Made by a program: the position numbers and the translations under genes
Part shown: positions 1 to 5,487 of the stretch, in pieces
Layout of the letters: each line of letters opens with the position of its first letter
Position numbering within the stretch: the stretch's first letter is position 1
NCBI GenBank assembly: GCA_003141915.1
Contig: PLNY01000047.1
Coordinates: forward strand, 1-5,592
Source: Anaerolineae bacterium
GTDB lineage: Bacteria; Chloroflexota; Anaerolineae; Anaerolineales; Villigracilaceae
DNA: 5,592 nt
Direction: 5' to 3'
The notes under the pieces: model-generated
The model's input: the letters and a program-made list of their open reading frames with translations, nothing else
What the model was told of the DNA's origin: nothing
Database searches by the model: none

Positions 1-281
1 GGCATCAGGTCGGGCGTGAATTGAATGCGTTGGAACGGCAAATCAAGCAGCTCGGCCAGGCTGCGGATAAGCAGTGTCTTGGCCAAGCCGGGCACGCCGA
101 TCATCAGCACATGGCCTTGCACGGCGAGCGCGACGAAGAGATCGCGGATGACCTCGTCCTGGCCGACGATGCGGCGGTCGAGCGCATCGGCAAGCTGGCG
201 GTAGCGCGTCGGCACCTGGCGAAGCAATTCCACATCGGCGTCGGTGACGAGGTCGGGTTTGGGAGCAATCGTAGTGTTCAT
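1..281 (-). CDS. MoxR-family AAA+ ATPase, N-terminal part (runs off left edge)
   Basis: Reading the minus strand from an ATG at 281-279 gives 93 codons open to the window edge. Seen: a Walker A motif GVPGLAKT at residues 62-69, preceded by RRIVGQDEVI (36-45) and followed by RIQFTPDLM (85-93). These three blocks, in this order and spacing, are the hallmark N-terminal part of MoxR ATPases. Walker B, sensor and arginine-finger parts lie outside the window. Family knowledge: MoxR ATPases are cytoplasmic chaperone-like AAA+ proteins, commonly encoded with DUF58 and von Willebrand factor A (VWA) proteins, that help assemble or activate protein complexes. The start codon lies one base after the sigma factor stop (TAA T ATG), so translation is probably coupled; no Shine-Dalgarno sequence is visible. 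The specific client is unknown. The family call is secure; only the downstream partners are guesswork. Confidence 0.93.
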   Translation of the reverse strand, partial: MNTTIAPKPDLVTDADVELLRQVPTRYRQLADALDRRIVGQDEVIRDLFVALAVQGHVLMIGVPGLAKTLLIRSLAELLDLPFQRIQFTPDLM

Positions 282-282
282 A

Positions 283-1773
283 TTATTTTTCAACGGCTGG
301 TTGGTTGGTGGCGAGGCTCACGCCGAACGGCGCGTCCAAAATTTTTCCGGTGGCGGGATCGGCAAGCTGCGCGTGCTCGGATTGCGCCATGTTGCCTTGC
401 TTGCATTGTTCGCTCACGTCAGCTTCGGCGCGAGCGGCGATTTCGGCGAGCGGTGCCTTGGGCGTGGCGGCAAATTCCTTCACCCACGCCGGCAGAAAAC
501 GCGGCTGGTCCGGTTCGCCTTCCGCCTGCGTGGCGGAAAGAACAGTGCGACGCTCGTCGCGCAACAGCGGCAGAAAACCGCCGGCATTGCCCGTGCCGAT
601 GAAAACGAACTGCCGGCCGGGGATCGCGTCGAGCGCGGCCTTCAAATCCGGCGCGGTCAGGCGCGGGCCGGCGACTTGAAACGCGGGCACGCCGCCTTGC
701 GCCTTGCTGCATTGGCCGAGCAGCACGAGCCAAATTTCATCGTGCGTGGAACCGGCGAAACCGCGCAGCTTTTGCAAAATCTGTTCGCGCGTGACTTTGC
801 CGGAAAGGATTTCGACGTGGTCGGCGTCCCAGCCGCGCGCGACGAGATTGTTTTTGGTTTGCTCGGCAAGCGCCTCTATCGGTTCAGGCGCGTCGCTGGC
901 AAGCAAGCCAACGACGATCAGCGCCGCCGGACCGGGCGAGGCGGGTGCCAGTGCGGCGAGATCGTTTGTCGGCGCGGCGGCAAGTTTGGGCGACCATTGC
1001 GTCACGCCAATTGTGGCGACGCCCAGCAATAGGGCGGCGGTTCCCACAGACAGGACGAACTTGAGCTTGGCCCAGACCATCGCCTTGAGCGCGCCGCGAA
1101 TGATGACGTTGGTGGATTCCGTGGCGTGGCGGCCGGCGGCAGCAACGGCGAGAGCGTTCACGGAAGCGGGCGCGGCGCTGACGGAGTTGGCGGCGATGGC
1201 GCTGGAAATGAGCGCGGCGCTGAAGGTGATTCCACGACGCGCGAACGAGCCGCGCAGTTTTTCGAGCGCACGCTGGACGCGTTTTTGCGCCGTGCGCTCT
1301 TCGAGGCCGAGAGTGTAGGCAATTTCCTTCATGGATTTGTTTTCAAAAAAGCGGAGCACGAGCGCGTCGCGGTCGCGGTCGCGCAAGCGGGTCATGGCGT
1401 CTTCGAGGACGGGCGCAAGTTGGTTCCAGACGGTTTGAGTGTCGCTGGGTTGGGCGTCAATACTGGCTTCCATGAGGGCCTCCTGTTCGCGTTGTTGGCG
1501 GCGCGCTTCGCGGCGGCGGACATCGGCGCAAGCAAACAAAGTCGTGCGATAAAGCCAGCCGGACAACACGGTGTCGGGTGACAGCACCGCAGCCTTGCGC
1601 GCGAGGATGAGAAATACCGCCTGCGTGACGTCCTGCGCCAGATGCGCGTCGCGTAGCTGGCGCAGCGCCGCCGAATGCACCAGCCCGACGTGGCGTGAGA
1701 CGATGGTGGCAAACGCCGCCTCGGATTGTTCGGCGGCATAAGCCTGGATCAAAGCCATGTCCTCACTGGTCAT
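283..1773 (-). CDS. ECF-type sigma-70 factor fused to a transmembrane segment and a degenerate caspase/C13-like domain
   Basis: The protein has 496 residues, far longer than the roughly 180-200 of a plain ECF sigma factor. Seen: sigma region 2 at about 17-90 (HLAQDVTQAVFLILARKA at 44-61, GWLYRTTLFACADVRRREAR at 72-91) and region 4 at about 118-176 (LVLRFFENKSMKEIAYTLGL at 138-157, then RTAQKRVQRALEKLR). An Ala-rich stretch follows (181-215), then a probable membrane helix (about 238-257), then a globular domain at about 283-455. That domain follows the caspase/C13-like pattern: GPRLTAPDLKAAL at 369-381 and a GGF at 398-400. The position where such peptidases have LGHG reads LGQC (352-355), and the Cys position before SGGF reads TGNAGGF (394-400), so catalysis is unlikely. 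Inferred topology: sigma domains cytoplasmic, C-terminal domain across the membrane. The ATG at 1773 is chosen because MTSEDMALIQAYA matches the usual sigma N-terminus; no clear ribosome site precedes it. It heads an operon with moxR. The peptidase-like assignment is from pattern memory and less sure than the sigma call. Confidence 0.92.
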   Translation of the reverse strand: MTSEDMALIQAYAAEQSEAAFATIVSRHVGLVHSAALRQLRDAHLAQDVTQAVFLILARKAAVLSPDTVLSGWLYRTTLFACADVRRREARRQQREQEALMEASIDAQPSDTQTVWNQLAPVLEDAMTRLRDRDRDALVLRFFENKSMKEIAYTLGLEERTAQKRVQRALEKLRGSFARRGITFSAALISSAIAANSVSAAPASVNALAVAAAGRHATESTNVIIRGALKAMVWAKLKFVLSVGTAALLLGVATIGVTQWSPKLAAAPTNDLAALAPASPGPAALIVVGLLASDAPEPIEALAEQTKNNLVARGWDADHVEILSGKVTREQILQKLRGFAGSTHDEIWLVLLGQCSKAQGGVPAFQVAGPRLTAPDLKAALDAIPGRQFVFIGTGNAGGFLPLLRDERRTVLSATQAEGEPDQPRFLPAWVKEFAATPKAPLAEIAARAEADVSEQCKQGNMAQSEHAQLADPATGKILDAPFGVSLATNQPAVEK

Positions 1774-1820
1774 TTATTGTAAATGGCCGCCCGGGGTGGC
1801 GCCGGAGACAAAATTCTTCC

Positions 1821-1841
1821 CCAATTTGATTTTCCAATTTG
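1821..1841. repeat. Pair of CCAATTTG direct repeats before the sigma gene
   Basis: Two exact copies of CCAATTTG (1821-1828, 1834-1841) start 13 bases apart, roughly 50-70 bases upstream of the sigma factor start codon. The spacing exceeds one helical turn, so they would not lie exactly on the same DNA face. They might bind a regulator of the sigma-moxR operon. No family is recognised, and the AT-rich words could arise by chance. Confidence 0.3.
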
Positions 1842-2087
1842 GCTGCTAGGGAGATGACAACGGAAAGGCGGCGGGAGTTCAATCTTTTTGAGCAACAACA
1901 ATCCCGTTTGGATTGACCCTGACGGCCACTTCAAAATTAAGCCGAAATCAGAGCTTCAAGAATCCACGCTGTAAAAAAGCGAAAACTGCGACTCCTGCTG
2001 ATTGTAAATTGAGGGAGATTTAGAAGCGGCCATTCTTACTTTTAAGCCTTGAAAGCTTCAAATCCGCAAGAAGCCTTTTGTTTTAAT

Positions 2088-2101
2088 ACTTCCGAAGAAG
2101 T
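2088..2101 (-). other. cUUCGg-type hairpin just after the tRNA 3' end
   Basis: The minus strand reads ACTTC-TTCG-GAAGT, a perfect 5-bp stem closed by the very stable C(UUCG)G tetraloop. It begins directly next to the encoded CCA of the tRNA-Gly fragment (2102-2104). In the ancestral, uninterrupted locus it would sit in the tRNA 3' trailer and could have guided processing or transcription ending. The following minus-strand bases (ATTAAAACAAAA) are not U-rich, so it is not a standard intrinsic terminator. Confidence 0.45.
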
Positions 2102-2131
2102 TGGAGCGGGTGAAGGGAATCGAACCCTCGT
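2102..2131 (-). other. tRNA-Gly 3' fragment, probable attachment site at the left end of the element
   Basis: Minus strand, 5' to 3': a 17-base T arm at 2129-2113 (GAGGG stem, TTCGATT loop, CCCTT stem), the acceptor 3' strand CACCCGC (2112-2106), discriminator T (2105) and CCA (2104-2102). U73 with this acceptor and T arm is the pattern of bacterial tRNA-Gly. No matching 5' half (GCGGGTG, D arm, anticodon arm) exists on the minus strand at higher coordinates, so this is only the 3' end. Site-specific elements that insert into tRNA genes leave such a displaced 3' piece at one end and rebuild the whole gene at the other. The tyrosine recombinase begins about 100 bases away. The right-hand limit of the shared att sequence cannot be set without the other end. 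Confidence 0.85.
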
Positions 2132-2189
2132 CTCGTTTCCAGACTTTGAATAACAGCATTTACAGTCAATAATGACAGGCATAATGCGC

Positions 2190-2218
2190 TTGACACCTTT
2201 GGACGTTAGCAGTAGGAT
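2190..2218 (+). promoter_or_regulatory. Candidate sigma-70 promoter for the integrase gene
   Basis: A perfect -35 hexamer TTGACA (2190-2195) is followed after 17 bases by TAGGAT (2213-2218), four of six matches to the -10 consensus. Transcription would begin near 2225, only a few bases before the preferred integrase ATG at 2229, giving a leaderless or nearly leaderless message. An alternative weaker pair is TTTACA (2159-2164) with CATAAT (2180-2185), whose 15-base spacer is short but which would leave a normal leader including AGGA (2214-2217). Confidence 0.4.
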
Positions 2219-2224
2219 TAGCAG
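2206..2224 (+). repeat. TTAGCAG direct repeats overlapping the integrase promoter
   Basis: TTAGCAG occurs at 2206-2212 and 2218-2224, 12 bases apart, spanning the candidate -10 element and the start region of the integrase gene. A third copy in inverted orientation (CTGCTAA) is at 3576-3582 upstream of the HTH gene. The arrangement would suit an element-encoded regulator or recombinase arm sites, but this is inference from position only. Confidence 0.3.
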
Positions 2225-2228
2225 CATT

Positions 2229-3359
2229 ATGGCAAGCATACATCGTCGCCCTGATTCTCAATACTGGCACGCGGCTTATTTCGGGCCGGATGGCCGGCGG
2301 ATTCTTCGCAGCACCAAACAGCAAGACCGCCAATCGGCTTTGGCCGTGGCAATGGAATTTGAGCGGGCATCTAAATTAGCAAGGCGCGGGGAACTGGTAG
2401 AAGCCCAAGCCCGCGAAGTCTTGAAAGACATAATGAAGCGGGCAGACATGGGCGAAACCTTGCAAACCGTTTCCATCAAATCCCATTTTGACACATGGCT
2501 TGCCAGCAAGAAAACCCGCAACGCAGACAGCACCGGGGAACGCTACGGCACGGCGGTAGCAGAGTTTTTGAAGTCGCTTGGCAATCGTGCCAGCAAAAAC
2601 CTTACAAGCCTGACAGTGGCGGACGTGCAACGCTTTTTAGACCAGCGCACTGAAAAGGGTCTTGCGCCCAAAACCCTAAACGTGGACGTGAAGATCATAC
2701 GCGGCGCATTAAACACAGCCAGACGGCAAGGGCTGATTCCCAACAATCCAGCCGAAGCCGTGGAACTGCCCGAAGCTAAAAGCATGGAACGCGGCACGTT
2801 CACGCCAGCGGAAGTGAAAATGCTAGTGGACACGGCGGACGGCGAATGGAAGCTGTTAATCTTGTTCGCCTATTTCACCGGCGCACGGCTTTCTGATTGT
2901 TGCCGGATGCAATGGGAAGACGTGGACTTGGCCGGTGAAACCCTGACTTACACGCAAGCCAAGACCGGCGCGAAAGTGACAACTCCGCTTCACCCTGACT
3001 TGCTAGTGCGGTTAAACAAGCTGGCAAGCACGGACAAGCCGGACGTTTTTATCATGCCACAACTCGCCAGCCAGCGCACAAGCGGACGGCGGGGACTGTC
3101 CGAAACTTTCAAGAAAATCATGCGTAAAGCTGGCGTGGATTCACAGACTGTTAAGGGTGCTGGCAATCAGATGTTTTCCCGCCGGTCATTCCACGCTTTG
3201 CGCCACAGTTTCACAAGTGCGCTGGCAAATGAAAACGTCTCGCAAGAATTGCGGATGAAGCTGACAGGACACACTACGGAAGGCGAACATCGTAAATATA
3301 CACATCACGAAATGGACAATCTCCGCGCCGCCATTAAAAAGATTCCATCGCTTAACTAA
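2229..3359 (+). CDS. Tyrosine recombinase (site-specific integrase)
   Basis: The protein has 376 residues from the ATG at 2229, normal for a phage-type integrase. It cuts and rejoins DNA through a covalent phosphotyrosine to insert or excise the element. Seen: an N-terminal MASIHRRPDSQYWHAAYF block that probably contacts arm sites, a SAM-like core-binding domain (about 82-180), and a catalytic domain (about 188-370) with every expected residue: R220 in TGARLSD, K245 in QAKTGA, H322 and R325 in FHALRHSF, H348 in LTGH and nucleophile Y357. The frame is open back to an ATG at 2172, but the added 19 residues look unlike a protein start. The MASI start is typical of the related integrases I recall, and AGGA lies at 2214-2217. 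It sits next to the tRNA-Gly fragment, its likely target. A terminator follows at 3393. Base composition is intermediate between the GC-rich left flank and the AT-rich helicase gene. Confidence 0.97.
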   Translation: MASIHRRPDSQYWHAAYFGPDGRRILRSTKQQDRQSALAVAMEFERASKLARRGELVEAQAREVLKDIMKRADMGETLQTVSIKSHFDTWLASKKTRNADSTGERYGTAVAEFLKSLGNRASKNLTSLTVADVQRFLDQRTEKGLAPKTLNVDVKIIRGALNTARRQGLIPNNPAEAVELPEAKSMERGTFTPAEVKMLVDTADGEWKLLILFAYFTGARLSDCCRMQWEDVDLAGETLTYTQAKTGAKVTTPLHPDLLVRLNKLASTDKPDVFIMPQLASQRTSGRRGLSETFKKIMRKAGVDSQTVKGAGNQMFSRRSFHALRHSFTSALANENVSQELRMKLTGHTTEGEHRKYTHHEMDNLRAAIKKIPSLN

Positions 3360-3372
3360 AGCTAAAACAGTT

Positions 3373-3395
3373 GCCAGACAACTACACGCCAGACA
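3373..3395 (+). repeat. GCCAGACA direct repeats before the terminator
   Basis: GCCAGACA occurs at 3373-3380 and 3388-3395, 15 bases apart. Both copies can pair through CAGACA with TGTCTG (3428-3433) after the terminator stem; the first pairs further, CAGACAAC (3375-3382) with GTTGTCTG (3426-3433). Pairing of the outer stem would sequester part of the terminator's U-rich tail, so the repeats may offer alternative folds of the transcript end. Confidence 0.5.
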
Positions 3396-3430
3396 CCCCT
3401 TGCCAGCAATGGCAGAGGGTGTTTTGTTGT
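3393..3430 (+). terminator. Intrinsic terminator after the integrase gene
   Basis: Stem ACACCCCTTGCCA (3393-3405) pairs with TGGCAGAGGGTGT (3410-3422) across a GCAA (GNRA-type) loop at 3406-3409. Positions 3399/3416 form the only mismatch, and 3400/3415 is a wobble. The stem runs straight into TTTGTTGT. It begins 33 bases after the integrase stop and points the same way, so it should end the integrase message and isolate it from the HTH-helicase genes. Confidence 0.85.
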
Positions 3431-3699
3431 CTGTTTAAGACGGCACTAGCTTGTAAGTATCTGGCCTATCTAAACACCTTTAGATCATGGAATGATGCTT
3501 TAGTCTTCCATCCCGCACTGTGTAAGTATTCACCATAAGCCACTCCAAAGTTTGTTTTAGTCCTTGGCATAATTTCTGCTAATAGTCAAAATCTGTCAGA
3601 GGTGCTTTCAGTGGCTAATGCTGTCACCTTTCTAACCAACAATAACCAAACAAACAATAGATAGAAACAGGCATCAGCGTTGCCTATTAACTATTAACA
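3431..3699 (+). promoter_or_regulatory. Gene-free control region with repeats and palindromes; possible operator or origin
   Basis: About 270 bases between terminator and HTH gene without a coding frame I would support. Seen: TGTAAGTAT at 3452-3460 and 3521-3529 (its GTAAGTAT core recurs at 3974-3981, touching the helicase ATG). A perfect inverted repeat ATCTAAA-CACC-TTTAGAT lies at 3468-3485. It shares bases 3484-3485 with a second one, ATCAT-GGA-ATGAT, at 3484-3496. TGGAA/TTCCA is at 3488-3492/3506-3510. The last third (about 3632-3711) is AT-rich and ends with a tandem CTATTAA (3684-3697) before the HTH start. The region must contain the promoter for the two downstream genes, though no clear -35/-10 pair stands out. 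Repeats beside an AT-rich stretch and a replicative helicase gene would also suit a replication origin. Confidence 0.5.
3468..3485. repeat. Perfect 7-bp inverted repeat ATCTAAA-CACC-TTTAGAT
   Basis: Arms at 3468-3474 and 3479-3485 match perfectly around a CACC loop. No U-rich run follows on the plus strand, so it is not a terminator. A dimeric repressor site or a structured part of an origin are the likelier readings. A shorter inverted repeat, ATCAT-GGA-ATGAT (3484-3496), begins inside its right arm. Confidence 0.5.
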
Positions 3700-3963
3700 A
3701 TGCTAACATATATGGTAGATAACATAACAACAGCGCCAGTAGAAGCTGGCAACACCGGGCAAGTATTGCCGGAGTTCGGGAGAGTAAATGACGTTCAACG
3801 TCTCTTTGGCATCAAACGCGGGATTCTTTACAGATGGATAGGTGAAGGAAAAGTAAAGTCCGTGTGCATCCGTGAAGCTGGCAACGTGCAAGGTGTCCGG
3901 CTGATTCACCTTGCCAGTGTCCGTGATTACATAAACAAACAGTTTCAACAAGCAAACAACTAA
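3700..3963 (+). CDS. Small helix-turn-helix protein, excisionase/AlpA-like
   Basis: The product is 87 residues from the ATG at 3700; an in-frame ATG at 3712 (residue 5) is equally possible, since neither has a Shine-Dalgarno sequence. Seen: VNDVQRLFGIKRGILYRWIG at residues 29-48 fits a MerR/excisionase-type helix-turn-helix, followed by a hairpin or wing (about 49-67, GEGKVKSVCIREAGNVQGV) and SVRDYI (74-79). This is the size and shape of Xis/AlpA-like DNA-binding proteins that steer recombinase directionality or activate element genes. It lacks any enzymatic motif. The stop is 18 bases before the helicase start, so the two are probably one transcript. Its placement between integrase and replication gene supports a role as excisionase or transcription switch. 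Which of the two is undecided. Candidate sites nearby are GTAAGTAT, TTAGCAG and the inverted repeats at 3468-3496. Confidence 0.85.
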   Translation: MLTYMVDNITTAPVEAGNTGQVLPEFGRVNDVQRLFGIKRGILYRWIGEGKVKSVCIREAGNVQGVRLIHLASVRDYINKQFQQANN

Positions 3964-3973
3964 CAAAAAACAA

Positions 3974-3981
3974 GTAAGTAT
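3974..3981 (+). repeat. GTAAGTAT copy directly before the helicase start codon
   Basis: GTAAGTAT ends at the base before the helicase ATG (3982-3984). The same octamer is at 3453-3460 and 3522-3529. There is no ordinary Shine-Dalgarno sequence here; the purine-rich AAGTAAG (3972-3978) is the only weak candidate ribosome contact. Confidence 0.4.
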
Positions 3982-5487
3982 ATGAATACAGAACAAACAA
4001 GTGAAAATATGGACGATTCAGATTATACAAAGATTCCGAAGTATTGGTTCCGCCGAAGGTTCCCAGACGTGTTTAAGAAGCATGGCGACGCAGTGGAACA
4101 AAAGACAACGAAAGACGGCGAATATATTGTGGCGGCGTTGAAAGAAGATTTCCTAGCGGAAACTATTGGATTTCTAGGCAACCCAAAAACACCAGCGGTA
4201 TATGTTGGCCGTGAAGATCGGTTTTACCGGTATGAGCATGAGATCGGTATTTATGTTCCATTGAGCGAAAATCAAATTCTAGCATATTATAGCTCGCTAC
4301 TACAAAAATGTGCCGATGAGTGCCATAAGAAAGACTTTTGTGATACTACATCCCTGCGATTTCATTTAAGTAAGACTGGACAACTAAAAGGCGTAATTGC
4401 GAAAGCAAAAGGGATGTTGTGTGTTCCAGAGGACTATTTTAATTCCGACTTGGAAAAATATGTCGCTTGTAGAAACGGAATGTTGAGGTTGTCAGATATG
4501 GAACTACTTCCATTCAGCGCAGACTTTCGCCGGAGAAACAAACTGTCCGTTCCATTCTTTCCTGATACACAATGTCCATTGTTTATGGATACGCTGATGC
4601 GTCAGGCATTAGATGATGATGATATACTATTTCTTCAAAAGTGGTTTGGTCTGGCTTTGCTAGGTAAAAATATGCCGCAAGTAATTGTGATTCTATCCGG
4701 CACGGCGCAAGGTGGAAAAAGCACCTTTGTTAAGATAGTCTATGGAGTTATTGGAAAGGAAAACGTCGCCACTTTGCGAACCGAGCAGCTTAATCAGCGA
4801 TTTGAAACAGCAAGTTTTTTAGGTAAAACCCTGTTGCATGGCGCAGATGTCCCTGCCAACTTTTTAACGCAGAAAAGCGCAAGCGTTCTCAAATCACTTA
4901 CCGGAGGCGATTCGCTGTCAGTGGAATTAAAAAACGGTCGGGAACGCCCCGAAATTGAAGGTAACTTTAATGTGATAATTGTTAGCAATTCGCATTTAGT
5001 CATCCGTTTGGAAGGGGACACAGAAGCATGGCGTCGTCGTCTTGCAATTATTCCGTATCGCAAACCAAAACCAGAACATATAATCACTTCGCTGGCCGAT
5101 CTAATTCTGAAAGACGAGGGTTCCGGCGTGCTTAACTGGGCAATAGCTGGCCTATTGCAACTCCGCAAAGATGAATGGTGTTTTAAGCTGACTGAAACAC
5201 AAAAGAAAGTCAGGGATAAAACATTGCTAGAGTCTGACAGCCCTCAACAGTTTGTTGAAACCCGTTTTGAAAAAGATGAAAACGCGACACTTACACAAGA
5301 GGATTGTTTTGGGTATTATGTCGAGTATTGCAAAAAGCTAGAATGGACACCTTTGCCTAGAACCACGGCAAACCCAATAATTGAAAATCAGATTATGCGA
5401 CATTATGCCATAAGCCAACGTAACGACATAAAAGGATCAATAGGAACGGCACAGAGGGGATGGAAAGGTATTAGGGTTAAAGTCTAG
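3982..5487 (+). CDS. D5/P4-type superfamily 3 replicative helicase without a primase domain
   Basis: The protein has 501 residues. Seen: a D5_N-like region (about 80-225) with FYRYEHEIGIYVPLSE (81-96), NGMLRLSDMELLPFS (165-179) and FLQKWFGLALLGKN (217-230). The SF3 ATPase core follows: Walker A SGTAQGGKST at 239-248, Walker B-like LLHGADVP at 284-291, sensor/motif C NVIIVSNSH at 330-338, arginine finger within WRRRLAIIPY (350-359). The C-terminus (about 420-501), ending GWKGIRVKV, resembles the winged-helix DNA-binding end of D5-like proteins. Such proteins form hexamers that unwind the origin of phages, satellites and plasmids. P4 alpha is about 777 residues with an N-terminal primase; here the first 80 residues are too few for one, so priming must come from the host or another element gene. 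The gene follows the HTH gene after 18 bases. Its codons are clearly AT-richer than those of the integrase and far more so than the left flank, a sign of separate ancestry. Confidence 0.93.
   Translation: MNTEQTSENMDDSDYTKIPKYWFRRRFPDVFKKHGDAVEQKTTKDGEYIVAALKEDFLAETIGFLGNPKTPAVYVGREDRFYRYEHEIGIYVPLSENQILAYYSSLLQKCADECHKKDFCDTTSLRFHLSKTGQLKGVIAKAKGMLCVPEDYFNSDLEKYVACRNGMLRLSDMELLPFSADFRRRNKLSVPFFPDTQCPLFMDTLMRQALDDDDILFLQKWFGLALLGKNMPQVIVILSGTAQGGKSTFVKIVYGVIGKENVATLRTEQLNQRFETASFLGKTLLHGADVPANFLTQKSASVLKSLTGGDSLSVELKNGRERPEIEGNFNVIIVSNSHLVIRLEGDTEAWRRRLAIIPYRKPKPEHIITSLADLILKDEGSGVLNWAIAGLLQLRKDEWCFKLTETQKKVRDKTLLESDSPQQFVETRFEKDENATLTQEDCFGYYVEYCKKLEWTPLPRTTANPIIENQIMRHYAISQRNDIKGSIGTAQRGWKGIRVKV

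Larger units (their letters stand above)
1774..2101. other. Gene-free region upstream of the sigma factor gene
   Basis: About 330 bases without a convincing gene. The part next to the sigma gene must hold its minus-strand promoter, but I see no good -35/-10 pair. The octamer CCAATTTG occurs at 1821-1828 and 1834-1841, 13 bases apart and about 50-70 bases before the sigma start; this could be an operator or chance. A plus-strand frame is open from 1858 to the TAA at 1972-1974, without an ATG, and reads protein-like near its end (VWIDPDGHFKIKPKSEL). It is too short to call. A small inverted repeat TTGAA-AGC-TTCAA lies at 2049-2061. Confidence 0.6.

Noticed and set aside
21..1581. Several long plus-strand open frames opposite the sigma factor gene (for example 244-1032, 704-1318, 1126-1581)
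   Set aside because: They are antisense shadows in GC-rich DNA; their products are Arg/Gly/Ala-rich without motifs, while the minus strand encodes clear sigma-70 and MoxR domains.
2131..2190. Minus-strand GACTGTAAATG near the tRNA fragment, like a tRNA-Tyr anticodon loop
   Set aside because: The flanking bases do not pair into a 5-bp anticodon stem, and no D arm or 5' acceptor strand is present, so it does not make a tRNA.
2172..2228. Upstream in-frame start of the integrase at 2172
   Set aside because: The extra 19 residues do not resemble an integrase N-terminus, and the MASIHRRPDS start at 2229 fits the family; the -35/-10 candidate also lies inside the extension.
2042..2239. Minus-strand 65-codon frame containing TRVRFPSPAP
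   Set aside because: That peptide is the well-known false translation of a tRNA T arm and acceptor end; the sequence is the tRNA-Gly fragment.
3600..3630. AGGTG/CACCT inverted repeat before the HTH gene
   Set aside because: Only 5 bp around a loop of about 20 bases; too weak to call a structure.
3703..4030. Minus-strand frames opposite the HTH gene
   Set aside because: They overlap the HTH gene fully, lack motifs and look like low-complexity hydrophobic shadows.
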